A stretch of DNA of 63,509 nucleotides, taken from NCBI GenBank assembly GCA_947168855.1, contig CAMVNO010000010.1, positions 1 through 63,509 of the forward strand, written 5' to 3'. The notes beneath the pieces are model-generated. The model had not been told where the DNA came from. It saw nothing but the letters and a program-made list of their open reading frames with translations, and searched no databases. Position 1 is the stretch's first letter; each line of letters starts with the position of its first letter. Shown piece after piece: positions 28,786-37,437 of this stretch. Made by a program: the position numbers and the translations under genes. The stretch is from an uncultured Clostridia bacterium (GTDB taxonomy: Bacteria > Bacillota > Clostridia > Christensenellales > CAG-138).

Positions 28786-28814
28786 AGTATACCGATATTC
28801 CGTCCCGCGGTCAA
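28786..28814 (-). promoter_or_regulatory. Sigma-A promoter for the trxB operon
   Basis: Minus strand -35 TTGACC (28809-28814), 17-base spacer, -10 TATACT (28786-28791), 37 bases before the trxB ATG. Confidence 0.85.
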
Positions 28815-28875
28815 GCGAAACCGCCCGACAAAGCCGCCGTTCTTCCGTAAGTTTTCAACAAGTTTTCAAATACGC

Positions 28876-28902
28876 AAAAATGCCGCCGCTTGCGCGACGG
28901 CA
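28876..28902 (-). terminator. Terminator after the small membrane protein gene
   Basis: Minus strand stem TGCCGTCGC/GCGGCGGCA (one G-T pair) with GCAA loop (28894-28902, 28881-28889) and a five-T tail. A-runs on both sides make it bidirectional in principle. Confidence 0.85.
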
Positions 28903-28915
28903 CAAAAAGACGTGC

Positions 28916-29146
28916 TTACCGTTTTTTGTTTTTTGCGGAGCGGACCGTGCAGATCTGCAGGATGATCGCCGCCGCAAGTCCGATGACCGGAAGCGGCAGG
29001 AAAAGATACCCCTTCACGAACAGGCTGTCCTCCGTCTGTTCCTGCGGCAGGATCCCGAACTGCGCGAGAGCAAGTACCGCAAGGTAGATGAGCGCCGTAA
29101 AAAGTGCGATCAATGCAACAACGGTGAGAATGGTTTTACGTTTCAT
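28916..29146 (-). CDS. Small two-helix membrane protein
   Basis: A 76-residue protein with a short basic N-terminus, a first hydrophobic segment (about 6-31), a short acidic loop containing Glu-Gln-Thr-Glu-Asp, a second hydrophobic segment (about 47-67), and a basic tail. I do not recognise a family. It has GGAGGGAC upstream and lies 16 bases after the phosphodiester glycosidase gene, so it is likely in the same transcript and may assist that membrane protein. Confidence 0.75.
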   Translation of the reverse strand: MKRKTILTVVALIALFTALIYLAVLALAQFGILPQEQTEDSLFVKGYLFLPLPVIGLAAAIILQICTVRSAKNKKR

Positions 29147-29162
29147 AGCCCTGTCCCTCCTG

Positions 29163-30554
29163 TCAGTCCACGAGCGCGATGATATCGCCGATCACGCGCA
29201 CATTGTGTCCGAAAAGCCGATTGTTCCAGTACATGCTGATCGATCTGCCGCCGTCCAGATTATACGCCGCCTTCATGCCGAGCGACGCGCAAATCGACGA
29301 CAGCTCGGAAAGCGTCAGACCCGCCGCCTTGCCGCTGCCGGTGTTTTTGTTGTTGATGTCGATCTGCGAATAACTGCCGAGGACGCTGATAAACGCGTAG
29401 TGTCCGGGTTCATAGTAGCCGAATGCCGAGCGCGGATTGGGCTCGACCAGCGTGGAGTTGAACGTCGTCTTCGCGTTTCCGTCCGCATCGAGAAGCGTCG
29501 GTCCGAAATAGAAGGAATGATACGGCTCGTCCGCAATGATCTCGTTGTTGTCGATCTTGTCCTTTTTACAGTCGAAGCAGCGTACCGTGCCGTCCCGATA
29601 GATGACGCAGAGGTCGGAATACTTGCACGGATTGCTGCGGATCAGCATGCCGTTTCTTATGATCAGACCCTTGCCGTTCGCATTGTTCGCAAAGTAGTCG
29701 GAGCTGATCGCAATCAGCACCGGGCTGTTTTCCACAAACTTGCTCATCAGCTTTGCGTTGCCCTGGTCGTTTTCATACCGGGTCGTCAGCTTTTCGATGT
29801 CGCGTACGTACAGCTCGGCGATCTGATACTCCTGCTTGCCCTTCTGATAATGATACAGCTCGAACGCGGATTTCTGCCCGGCGTAGGTATAGATCAGCGT
29901 GCGCACGGTGCCGTCCGCAAGCGTTTCGCTCGTGTTCGGTTCGGTGATCACGGGCTCGCCTTCGGAGAACTTTTCTTTGTACTTGTCACCGAGAAGCCCC
30001 GGGATCGGCGTCGGCTCCGGCGTCGGCGCTTCGGTCGGTTCCGGCGTGGGCGTCTCCGGCGCGGGCGTTTCGCCCGGCGCCGCGGTCTTCTGCTCAGGCG
30101 TGGGTTCCGCAGTCGGTTCCGGCGTCGGCGCTTCGGTCGGCTCAGCCGTCGGTACGCGCGTTGCGATCGCGACCGGCGCGCTCTCTTTGGGTCTCAGCCA
30201 TTTCACCCAGCCGAACGCGCGCGCGTTGACCGTCATCGCAAACGTGCCCGCAAGCACGATGTCGATCACAAGAATCCAGATCAGGCGTTTCTTTTGGAGG
30301 CGTTTTGCTTTCACGCCGCCCGCTGCATACAGAAGCAGATAAAAAAGCGCCGTCAGCAGCATCAGGATCGGGATCACCACGTGCAGGTATTTCGTCAGGA
30401 AAAACTCCGAACGTACAACGAAGCTAAACCCCGGGTTGAAGTGATCCAGAATAAAGAATACAATATAGTTTGCGGAAAGGATCGCCGTCAGATTCGCAAG
30501 AATCATCGCGATCGCGCGAAGCGCCGGATAGCGCGGTTCCCCGTTTTTGTTCAT
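29163..30554 (-). CDS. Membrane-anchored phosphodiester glycosidase (NAGPA/DUF2233) family protein
   Basis: A 463-residue protein. Three to four N-terminal membrane helices (about 12-125) are followed by a Thr/Pro/Glu linker (about 130-185), then an extracellular phosphodiester-glycosidase domain ending in NLDGGRSISMYW and NVRVIGDIIALVD. Relatives remove GlcNAc from phosphodiester-linked sugars or occur in exopolysaccharide clusters, so a role in modifying wall polymers is reasonable. The ATG at 30554 is chosen: GGGAG is 6 bases upstream, and the alternative GTG at 30617 falls inside the -10 box. Confidence 0.82.
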   Translation of the reverse strand: MNKNGEPRYPALRAIAMILANLTAILSANYIVFFILDHFNPGFSFVVRSEFFLTKYLHVVIPILMLLTALFYLLLYAAGGVKAKRLQKKRLIWILVIDIVLAGTFAMTVNARAFGWVKWLRPKESAPVAIATRVPTAEPTEAPTPEPTAEPTPEQKTAAPGETPAPETPTPEPTEAPTPEPTPIPGLLGDKYKEKFSEGEPVITEPNTSETLADGTVRTLIYTYAGQKSAFELYHYQKGKQEYQIAELYVRDIEKLTTRYENDQGNAKLMSKFVENSPVLIAISSDYFANNANGKGLIIRNGMLIRSNPCKYSDLCVIYRDGTVRCFDCKKDKIDNNEIIADEPYHSFYFGPTLLDADGNAKTTFNSTLVEPNPRSAFGYYEPGHYAFISVLGSYSQIDINNKNTGSGKAAGLTLSELSSICASLGMKAAYNLDGGRSISMYWNNRLFGHNVRVIGDIIALVD

Positions 30555-30615
30555 TTCATGCTCCCATCTATAGTCTTCCGGGCGTTTGCCCGGATGATTG
30601 GTTTCAATCTTGAGC

Positions 30616-30644
30616 ACTATACCATATCATCCGCCCGTTTTCAA
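30616..30644 (-). promoter_or_regulatory. Sigma-A promoter for the phosphodiester glycosidase gene
   Basis: Minus strand -35 TTGAAA (30639-30644), 17-base spacer, -10 TATAGT (30616-30621). It begins directly downstream of the transglutaminase gene and rules out the GTG at 30617 as start codon. Confidence 0.85.
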
Positions 30645-30662
30645 GTCCTCAGACCAAAAACG

Positions 30663-32870
30663 TCAGATCAGATACAGCACCCACCGAAGGATGAATCGCA
30701 GCGCCGGCTTGTCCGCGTACAGTGTCTGCTGCACCGTATGTACGCGTTTCAGAAGCGTTCGGTGTTCCGTCTTCATCGTATGGTTTGAAAAAGCGGCTTC
30801 CGTCGCCCATTCCCCGGCGTCCGGATCCTTCTCTGCGCCGAATCGTTCCAGCCGGCGAAGATACTGCGCCATATCCGGGATCGAACGTCTGACGTCCGGA
30901 TCGCGGAAACGCAGGTCCCGCCTCCTTCGGATCAGCGATCCCGTTCCGACCCAGAGAAGCGGTATGAGCGGAATCAGGATCCACCATGCGCCCGCGCGTG
31001 CTTTCACGCTCTGCGCGCCGCCGTTTTCCGATCCTTCTTTTCCCGTCTGCGGCGCCGGCGTATGGGCGGGAACGTCCGGAACGGTCGTCGTCCGCGGCGT
31101 CGGGACCGGTGTTTCCTGCAAAGTCGCGGACGGCACAGCCGTGGGGATCGGCGTCGGGACCGGCGTCGGGACCGGCGTCGGCGCGGTCGTCCCCTGCCCG
31201 CCGCTCGGCTTTTCGGATTCGATGCTTCCGTCGCCGTAACGTCCCGGCGTGCTCTCGATCGGCACCCAGCCGACGCCGAGGATATACACCTCGGTCCATG
31301 CGTGCTCGTCGTTCTTTGTGATGATCAGACCCTCGCCGCTCATTTCCGCGGGGATCTCGGCATAGTAGCCGATCGTGTATCGCGCGGGATATCCGAGCGC
31401 CTGCAGAAGCGCAGTCGTCGCGCTTGCGAAATGGACGCAGTAGCCCTTGCGGTTTTCGGTCAGGAAATAGAGCACAAAATCCTTTCCTCCCGGCACGTCG
31501 CCCGGCGTCAGCGTATACTCTGCCGAACCGCGCACAAACGCCGCGACCGTTCTCGCCGTCTCCAGCGCGTCCTGCCCGCGCGTGATCCCCGCTGCTTTCA
31601 GTATGTCCAGAAGCGCATCTTTTTGTGCGCCGTCCTGCATCGTATATTGCTTCAGCGCAAAGGAATCGTAATACGCGCGTTCTTCCTCCGTCACGCGGTC
31701 CGCCTTGATCGCAAAGCGCGATTTGTATCGCCATGCGTAATCTCTCCAGCCGCCCGCGCGGACCGAGGACTCGTCCGCCGCCGGCAGGCTCAGCTTTTCC
31801 TCCGGATCGGTCGAAACAGGCTCGTCCGTCCATGCATACGGAGTGACCCGCTCGCCGGAGACGGAACCGTAGATCCACATGACCGCGTCCGTGTTTTCCT
31901 GACGCATGCCGAGCGCCGCCATGGAGTTCCATTCGCCGCGATACGCGTCGGCTGACTGCCAGCGATTGTTTTTGTACGCGCCGTAGGAGTGCGTTCTCAG
32001 AAGATACGTGCCGTTTCGCGCATAGACGGTAAACAGCTCCGTATCGTCCTCTTTGCGCTCTCCCTCGTCGGAAAGCCTGAAATCATGCGGACTTTTCGTG
32101 CCGAACCACGACATCGCCGTATCCGCGACCGGTCCGAATCGTTCGGAAAAGAACGCTTTGCGTTTCTCCGCCGAAATCGGAACGAAGCCGCTTTGCGGAA
32201 AAGCCGCGATCACAAGCAGAGCGAGCGCAAGCAGCGCCGGCGCGAGAACTGCGGCAAACGGACCGCGCGTCGCGGAATCGCCCTTTCTGAGACCGTTCCC
32301 GAGCAGCGCGCATCCGAAATACACGGTCAGAAGCACCATGGTCCAGAGCGCGGGCGGACGGTTCGTGTATACAAGGCTGACCAGCAGCATCGGAAGCGGA
32401 ATGAGCAGCGGCAGCAGCGCCAGCCGGCTGCGGATCAATGAAAATGCCAGCATAAAGCCGAAAAATGCCGCGACGAGCATCAGGAAGAGCGAAATGCAAA
32501 TGTCCGGCTCCCGGATCGGCGCAGCCGCTTCCTCCAGCGCTTCCAGATCGAACAGCCCGGAAAAGCCCTTCGGCAGTTCCGTCAGCAGCCGGTACGCAAA
32601 CGCGGTCGCTCCGTCGCCGACGCTCTTCATGCGGAACACAACAAGCATGATCACGCACGTCAGAAAGAGCGCGCCGAAGCCGAAGCCGTATTTCGGAATG
32701 TTCATCCAGAGCGACAGCAGCAGCGCGGCGAAAACGCAGAACAGGATCAGCGGGGTCTTCGCAAAGCCGATCTGATACGCCGTCGTCACGGCGCAGACAC
32801 AGGCGATCATGCCGCATGCGACCGGCACGGCGTCCCCGAGGCTTCTCAGCACGACGTCCGTACGTTTCAT
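30663..32870 (-). CDS. Transglutaminase-like membrane protein (TgpA-type)
   Basis: A 735-residue protein with about six N-terminal membrane helices (to about 230), an extracellular transglutaminase/cysteine-protease core with Cys in GYCVHFAS (about 477), His in EHAWTEVYI (about 523) and the third residue in PIESTPGRYG (Glu in place of Asp), a Thr/Pro linker (about 560-600), another helix (about 637), and a cytoplasmic tail of DUF4129 type. Start overlaps the DUF58 gene stop by 4 bases. MoxR-DUF58-transglutaminase operons are widespread; the substrate is unknown, a surface-protein processing or cross-linking role is inferred. Confidence 0.87.
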   Translation of the reverse strand: MKRTDVVLRSLGDAVPVACGMIACVCAVTTAYQIGFAKTPLILFCVFAALLLSLWMNIPKYGFGFGALFLTCVIMLVVFRMKSVGDGATAFAYRLLTELPKGFSGLFDLEALEEAAAPIREPDICISLFLMLVAAFFGFMLAFSLIRSRLALLPLLIPLPMLLVSLVYTNRPPALWTMVLLTVYFGCALLGNGLRKGDSATRGPFAAVLAPALLALALLVIAAFPQSGFVPISAEKRKAFFSERFGPVADTAMSWFGTKSPHDFRLSDEGERKEDDTELFTVYARNGTYLLRTHSYGAYKNNRWQSADAYRGEWNSMAALGMRQENTDAVMWIYGSVSGERVTPYAWTDEPVSTDPEEKLSLPAADESSVRAGGWRDYAWRYKSRFAIKADRVTEEERAYYDSFALKQYTMQDGAQKDALLDILKAAGITRGQDALETARTVAAFVRGSAEYTLTPGDVPGGKDFVLYFLTENRKGYCVHFASATTALLQALGYPARYTIGYYAEIPAEMSGEGLIITKNDEHAWTEVYILGVGWVPIESTPGRYGDGSIESEKPSGGQGTTAPTPVPTPVPTPIPTAVPSATLQETPVPTPRTTTVPDVPAHTPAPQTGKEGSENGGAQSVKARAGAWWILIPLIPLLWVGTGSLIRRRRDLRFRDPDVRRSIPDMAQYLRRLERFGAEKDPDAGEWATEAAFSNHTMKTEHRTLLKRVHTVQQTLYADKPALRFILRWVLYLI

Positions 32871-33820
32871 GCGCGCACCCCCTTCTGCGGTTCGATCCGG
32901 CAGACGAGCGTGTCGGTCCCGCCGACCACGGGCTGTGCTTTTTCATCCCGAACGGGCTCGGACAGCAGCGATTTCAAAAACCGCGTAAAATCGCCTTCCC
33001 CGCCGATGTGCGCGGTGCGCAGCCCGTACCGAATCCGATACGGAATGTTTTGTCCGATCAGCAGATCGGAAAGGAAGCGAAGCTGTTCCAGCACGCTCTG
33101 CTGCGCGGGATAATCCGCAAGGAGGTCTATCGAAAGAACGACCTTCTTGCGCAGCAGCTCCTGCGGCTCCCGCACGATCGGCGCATCCATTTTTTCGGTC
33201 AGTTTCCAGTGGATCAGATTCACGGCGTCGCCTTCGCGGTACGGACGCAGCTCATGCTCCTCGGAGAACCCGATCGGCTTCGGCTTCTGAATGCATTCGG
33301 AATCCTCCAGAAGCGTCGGCATCGGCACGGGCTGTTCCGCGTTCGGCATAACCGTCAGCGTCACGCTGCCGCTTCTTTTGATCGGGATCGCAAAAAGCCC
33401 GAGATAGTCGCATGCGCGCGCCGAACGGATGCGGTATGAAAGCGTTCCGAGCCGGTCGGTTTCGGGCGTGAAGATCTGTTCGCATTTGCGCGTTCCGTGG
33501 ATCCGTATTTTGACCCGCGTGCCGGCGGTATTGAGAAACAGGTTGCGGTGTTCGACCGTGATCCGGTAGTGATCCGGCGGCAGAAAAAAGCGGCAGCCCA
33601 CCGTGAGCCGGACCTTGCAGGAGCGCCCGCGCTGCACATCGGCGCCGCCGGACAGCTCCGCGCGCGAGGTCAGGATCGCCGGAAGGCTCAAAAGAAGGGA
33701 AAGGATCGGTAAAAACAGCAAAAACAGCAGTATGTACTGCGTTACATACTGCCCATAGGCAAGATGCAGCACGGCTGCCGCAAGCAGCGCCGCGCCGTAT
33801 GTCGCTCTCCGGACGATCAT
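32867..33820 (-). CDS. DUF58 domain protein
   Basis: A 317-residue protein: two N-terminal membrane helices (about 8-46), a beta-rich region, then the DUF58 core with the DF/VREYQPGD-like element appearing as ELRPYREGDAVNLIHWKLTEK (about 200) and a vWA-like C-terminal half. The ATG at 33820 overlaps the moxR stop by 4 bases. DUF58 proteins with MoxR AAA ATPases form a chaperone-like pair that acts on membrane or exported partners (family knowledge); the transglutaminase encoded next is the likely partner. Confidence 0.87.
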   Translation of the reverse strand: MIVRRATYGAALLAAAVLHLAYGQYVTQYILLFLLFLPILSLLLSLPAILTSRAELSGGADVQRGRSCKVRLTVGCRFFLPPDHYRITVEHRNLFLNTAGTRVKIRIHGTRKCEQIFTPETDRLGTLSYRIRSARACDYLGLFAIPIKRSGSVTLTVMPNAEQPVPMPTLLEDSECIQKPKPIGFSEEHELRPYREGDAVNLIHWKLTEKMDAPIVREPQELLRKKVVLSIDLLADYPAQQSVLEQLRFLSDLLIGQNIPYRIRYGLRTAHIGGEGDFTRFLKSLLSEPVRDEKAQPVVGGTDTLVCRIEPQKGVRA

Positions 33821-34749
33821 CCCCGCACGGCCGGCGGCGCCGTATGCGCCAAAATGTCGTTCAGGATCGTCTCCGCGCTCTCTCCGGACGCCTTTGCCTC
33901 GGGCGTCAGGATCAGCCGGTGCGTGATCGTTGCCGGATAGATCAGCTTCACGTCGTTCGGGATCACATAGTCGCGCCCCTGCACCCACGCCGCCGCCTTC
34001 GCCATTGAAACGACCGCCAGCGATGCGCGCGGGCTTGCACCCTGCAGAACGGACGAATGCGTGCGCGTTGCGTTCGAGAGCCGGATCACATAGTCCATGA
34101 TCTTTTTGTCGACAAAGGTGTTGTCGATCGAAACGCGGATCCGCTTCAGCCCTTCGCTGTCCGCGATGCAGCGTACATTGTCGAGGGGATTTCCCGCCTG
34201 CTTGCGGTTCAAAAGATCCAGTTCGTCGCTCGGGCGCGGATAGCCGAGCGTCAGGCGCACCATGAAGCGGTCGAGCTGCGAATCCGGCAAAAGCTGCGTT
34301 CCGCTGGCGCCGACCGGGTTCTGCGTGGCGATGACCACAAACGGATCCGGAACCGGATGTGTGACGCCGTCGACGGTCACGTTGCCCTCCTCCATCGCTT
34401 CCAGCAGCGCGGACTGCGTACGGCTCGTCGCGCGGTTCAGCTCGTCCGCAAGGAAGAGATTGCAAAGGATCGCGCCGGGTTTATAGGTCATCTGTCCGCT
34501 TTCGCGGTCATACAGGGAAAAGCCGACGATATCGCTCGGCAGAACGTCGGGCGTAAACTGGATGCGGTGGTATTCCAGCCCGAGCGCTTTTGAGAAAGCA
34601 AGCGCCATCGTCGTCTTGCCGACGCCGGGAATGTCCTCCAAAAGGATATGCCCGCGCGCAAGGATCGCCAGAAGCGCCATGATCAGCACATTGTCCTTGC
34701 CGACGACGGCTTTTTTCAATTCGTCCAGTATGGATTTCGGGTCGTTCAT
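33817..34749 (-). CDS. MoxR family AAA+ ATPase
   Basis: A 310-residue ATPase with Walker A IPGVGKTTMA (about 38-48), the family element FTPDVLPSDIVGFSLYD, Walker B FLADELNRA, sensor 1 ATQNPVG, and LPDSQLDRFMVR. MoxR proteins remodel partners carrying vWA domains. It is the first gene of the moxR-DUF58-transglutaminase operon with its own promoter. Confidence 0.93.
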   Translation of the reverse strand: MNDPKSILDELKKAVVGKDNVLIMALLAILARGHILLEDIPGVGKTTMALAFSKALGLEYHRIQFTPDVLPSDIVGFSLYDRESGQMTYKPGAILCNLFLADELNRATSRTQSALLEAMEEGNVTVDGVTHPVPDPFVVIATQNPVGASGTQLLPDSQLDRFMVRLTLGYPRPSDELDLLNRKQAGNPLDNVRCIADSEGLKRIRVSIDNTFVDKKIMDYVIRLSNATRTHSSVLQGASPRASLAVVSMAKAAAWVQGRDYVIPNDVKLIYPATITHRLILTPEAKASGESAETILNDILAHTAPPAVRG

Positions 34750-34796
34750 CGGTCTTCTTCCCCCACGATTGATAGATGCATCGATTTTATGTTGTC

Positions 34797-34805
34797 ATTA
34801 TATCA
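34797..34805 (-). promoter_or_regulatory. Extended -10 promoter for moxR operon
   Basis: Minus strand TGATATAAT (TGn + perfect -10, 34797-34805), 47 bases before the moxR ATG. No good -35 is seen at 17 bases, consistent with extended -10 dependence. Confidence 0.6.
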
Positions 34806-34898
34806 CATATTTGCGTCCAAAATGTATCTAAACTGTAATATTATTCCGATTTATCGCGATACGGCGGCTGTTCGAAAAAAAGCGTGATCGCCTGCACG

Positions 34899-34943
34899 AA
34901 AAAAAGAGCCGTTAAGAAACCCGGGCGGGTACCTTAACGGCTC
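34899..34943 (-). terminator. Strong terminator of glgP
   Basis: Minus strand 11-bp stem GAGCCGTTAAG/CTTAACGGCTC (34933-34943, 34906-34916), 16-base loop, and seven T (34899-34905). Confidence 0.95.
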
Positions 34944-34956
34944 CTGTGTGCGATGG

Positions 34957-37326
34957 TTACCAGAGACGGATGCCGTCGTGATGCGGCAGCTCTTTGATGT
35001 GCCAGATCTCATCCGCATACTGGCGGATCGTGCGGTCCGAAGAGAACTTGCCCGCGCTTGCCGTATTGACGATGCACTTTCTTGCGAACGCGCGGCTGTC
35101 TTTATAATCGTTGAGCGCATCCAGCTTGCGGTCGATGTACGGCAAAAGCTCCTGCAGCACGAAATAGTAATCCGGCTTCTGCCAGTCGTTGCCGAACAGC
35201 AGCGAGCGGTGCAGATCGGTGAACACGCCGGTGCCGTTGTCGGAGAACGTGCCGTCGATCAGCGCGTCGACCACGCGGCGCACCCGCGGCTCATAGTCGT
35301 AGATCGCCTTCGGGTTGTAGTGCGGACGCAGCGCGTTGAGATCGTCGACGCTGTAGCCGAACACGTAGTTGTTCTCCTCGCCGGCCTCCTGCACGATCTC
35401 GACGTTCGCACCGTCGAATGTGCCGAGGGTCACGGCGCCGTTGAGCATCAGCTTCATGTTGCCGGTGCCGCTTGCTTCGGTTCCCGCAGGCGAGATCTGC
35501 TCGGAGATATCCGCCGCCGGAATGATGTGCTCGGCATAGGAGCAGTTATAGTTGTGCACGAAGACCACGCGCATCAGGTCCTTCATATCGGGATCGTTGT
35601 TGATCTTGTTCGCGATCTCGTTGATAAACTTGATGACCGCCTTTGCGCGAAGGTATCCGGGCGCCGCCTTCGCGCCGAAAATGAACGCCGTCGGCGTGAA
35701 GTCCTTGATGCGTCCGTCCTTGATCCCGTAATAGAGATCGAGGATCGCGAACGCGTTCAGAAGCTGCCGTTTGTATTCGTGCATGCGCTTGACCTGCACG
35801 TCGAAGCAGAACGATTCGGGAAGATCCACGCCCTCGCGCTCCAGAATCAGCTTGCGGAGCTGACGCTTCTTCTCACGCTTGACCTCGATGAATTCATCGA
35901 CGTCCGCGTCGCTCATGTATGCCTTGAGTCCCTTGAGCTGTTCGAGATCGGTGATCCAGCCGCCGCCGATGCGCTCGGTGATGTACTTCGAGAGCTCCGG
36001 ATTGCACAGTCCCAGCCAGCGGCGCTGCGTGATGCCGTTCGTCTTGTTCTGGAAGCGTTCCGGATAGACCTGATACCAGATCTTCAGAACGTCGTCCTTG
36101 AGGATCTGCGTATGGATCTCCGCCACGCCGTTTACATAGCTCGAGACGTATACGGCAAGGTTTGCCATGCGGATGATGTTGTTCGATACGATCGCGTACG
36201 GTTCGCAGTCCATCCCCTTCGCCATGATCTCGCCGCACAGCTTGGTGTTGATGCGCCAGATGATGTCGTAGATCTCCGGAAGCAGATCGCGGAACAGATT
36301 GACGTCCCATTTCTCAAGCGCTTCCTGCATGACCGTATGATTCGTGTAGGAGAAGGTCTTCTGTGCGATCGAGAACGCTTCGTCGAAGCTGAGCCCTTCG
36401 AGCATCAGCAGACGGATCAGCTCCGGAATGGAAACCGTGGGATGCGTGTCGTTGAGCTGGATCGAAACGAGCTCGCAGAACTCCCGGATCGGACGGTTCT
36501 CACGCTTGAAGCGGAACAGCAGGTCCTGCAGCGAAGCCGAGGACAGGAAATACTGCTGCTTGAGCCTCAGCCGCTTGCCCGCGGTGGTCGTGTCGTTCGG
36601 ATACAGCACGCGCGTGATATCCTCGACCGCGTTCTTTTCGAGCACGGCAACGGCGTATTCCTGGTTGTTGAACTTCTGGAAATCAAAGTCCTCCACCGCT
36701 TCGCTCTGCCAGAGGCGGAGCGTGCCGATGTTGTCGGTGTGATATCCGATGATCGGCATGTCGTACGGCACGGCACGCACGGTCTGATCGGAGAAATGCA
36801 CGAGGACCTCATGCGTGTCGCGGCGGCGGCTCCACGGATCGCCGAAGCGCTGCCAGTCGTCTGCGCTCTCGGTCTGGAAGCCGTTCGTGAAGGTCTGCTT
36901 GAAGAGACCGTACTTATAGCGGATGCCGTATCCGTCGAGCGGCAGGTTCATCGTTGCGGCGGAATCCAGGAAGCATGCGGCAAGACGGCCCAGACCGCCG
37001 TTGCCGAGCGCCGCGTCCTCGATATCCTCAAACGCCGCGAGATCCAGTCCGCGTTCCTCAAACGCCTGCCTGACCTCGTCAAGAATGCCGAGCGCGAACA
37101 GGTTGTTGTAAACCATGCGCCCGACAAGGTACTCCGCCGAGAAATAGTAGGTGGCTCTGGTACGCTCATGCGCGTGACGGCTTTCATACCACGGATCGGC
37201 AATCGCCGCCATCACAACCGACGCAAGCGCGGCATGGAGCTGATGCACCGTCGCTTCCTTCAGGGAGACCTGCGCGTCGCGTTTCAGAACGAGTTCAATC
37301 TGCTGCATAATCGTTTTTGTATCCAT
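34957..37326 (-). CDS. glgP: Glycogen/alpha-glucan phosphorylase
   Basis: A 789-residue GT35 phosphorylase that releases glucose-1-phosphate from glycogen or maltodextrin. The PLP lysine lies in EASGTGNMKLMLNG (about 625), the family signature continues to GTFDGANVEI, and RMHEYKRQLLN (about 520) and the N-terminal YYFSAEYLVGR segment are present. Length is typical. It stands alone between a consensus promoter and a strong terminator, with no other glycogen genes in the window. Confidence 0.96.
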   Translation of the reverse strand: MDTKTIMQQIELVLKRDAQVSLKEATVHQLHAALASVVMAAIADPWYESRHAHERTRATYYFSAEYLVGRMVYNNLFALGILDEVRQAFEERGLDLAAFEDIEDAALGNGGLGRLAACFLDSAATMNLPLDGYGIRYKYGLFKQTFTNGFQTESADDWQRFGDPWSRRRDTHEVLVHFSDQTVRAVPYDMPIIGYHTDNIGTLRLWQSEAVEDFDFQKFNNQEYAVAVLEKNAVEDITRVLYPNDTTTAGKRLRLKQQYFLSSASLQDLLFRFKRENRPIREFCELVSIQLNDTHPTVSIPELIRLLMLEGLSFDEAFSIAQKTFSYTNHTVMQEALEKWDVNLFRDLLPEIYDIIWRINTKLCGEIMAKGMDCEPYAIVSNNIIRMANLAVYVSSYVNGVAEIHTQILKDDVLKIWYQVYPERFQNKTNGITQRRWLGLCNPELSKYITERIGGGWITDLEQLKGLKAYMSDADVDEFIEVKREKKRQLRKLILEREGVDLPESFCFDVQVKRMHEYKRQLLNAFAILDLYYGIKDGRIKDFTPTAFIFGAKAAPGYLRAKAVIKFINEIANKINNDPDMKDLMRVVFVHNYNCSYAEHIIPAADISEQISPAGTEASGTGNMKLMLNGAVTLGTFDGANVEIVQEAGEENNYVFGYSVDDLNALRPHYNPKAIYDYEPRVRRVVDALIDGTFSDNGTGVFTDLHRSLLFGNDWQKPDYYFVLQELLPYIDRKLDALNDYKDSRAFARKCIVNTASAGKFSSDRTIRQYADEIWHIKELPHHDGIRLW

Positions 37327-37356
37327 ATTCCTGTCCCCATTCGTTTCTTTGAGTGC

Positions 37357-37385
37357 ATTATATCATATTTTTTCTTATGATGCAA
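37357..37385 (-). promoter_or_regulatory. Sigma-A promoter for glgP
   Basis: Minus strand -35 TTGCAT (37380-37385), 17-base spacer ending TGA (extended), -10 TATAAT (37357-37362). The -35 overlaps the T-run of the preceding terminator. Confidence 0.85.
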
Positions 37386-37408
37386 AAAAACCGGCAGATT
37401 TTCTGCCG
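37384..37408 (-). terminator. Terminator of the NlpC/P60 gene
   Basis: Minus strand stem CGGCAGA/TCTGCCG with AAA loop (37402-37408, 37392-37398), then G and seven T. A T-run also follows on the plus strand. Confidence 0.9.
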
Positions 37409-37437
37409 ATTTTTTGTAAAAAATGCGTAAAGACCGA

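Noticed and set aside
30555-30617. GTG start at 30617 for the phosphodiester glycosidase
   Set aside because: The codon overlaps the -10 box of a consensus promoter; the ATG at 30554 has a good ribosome site.
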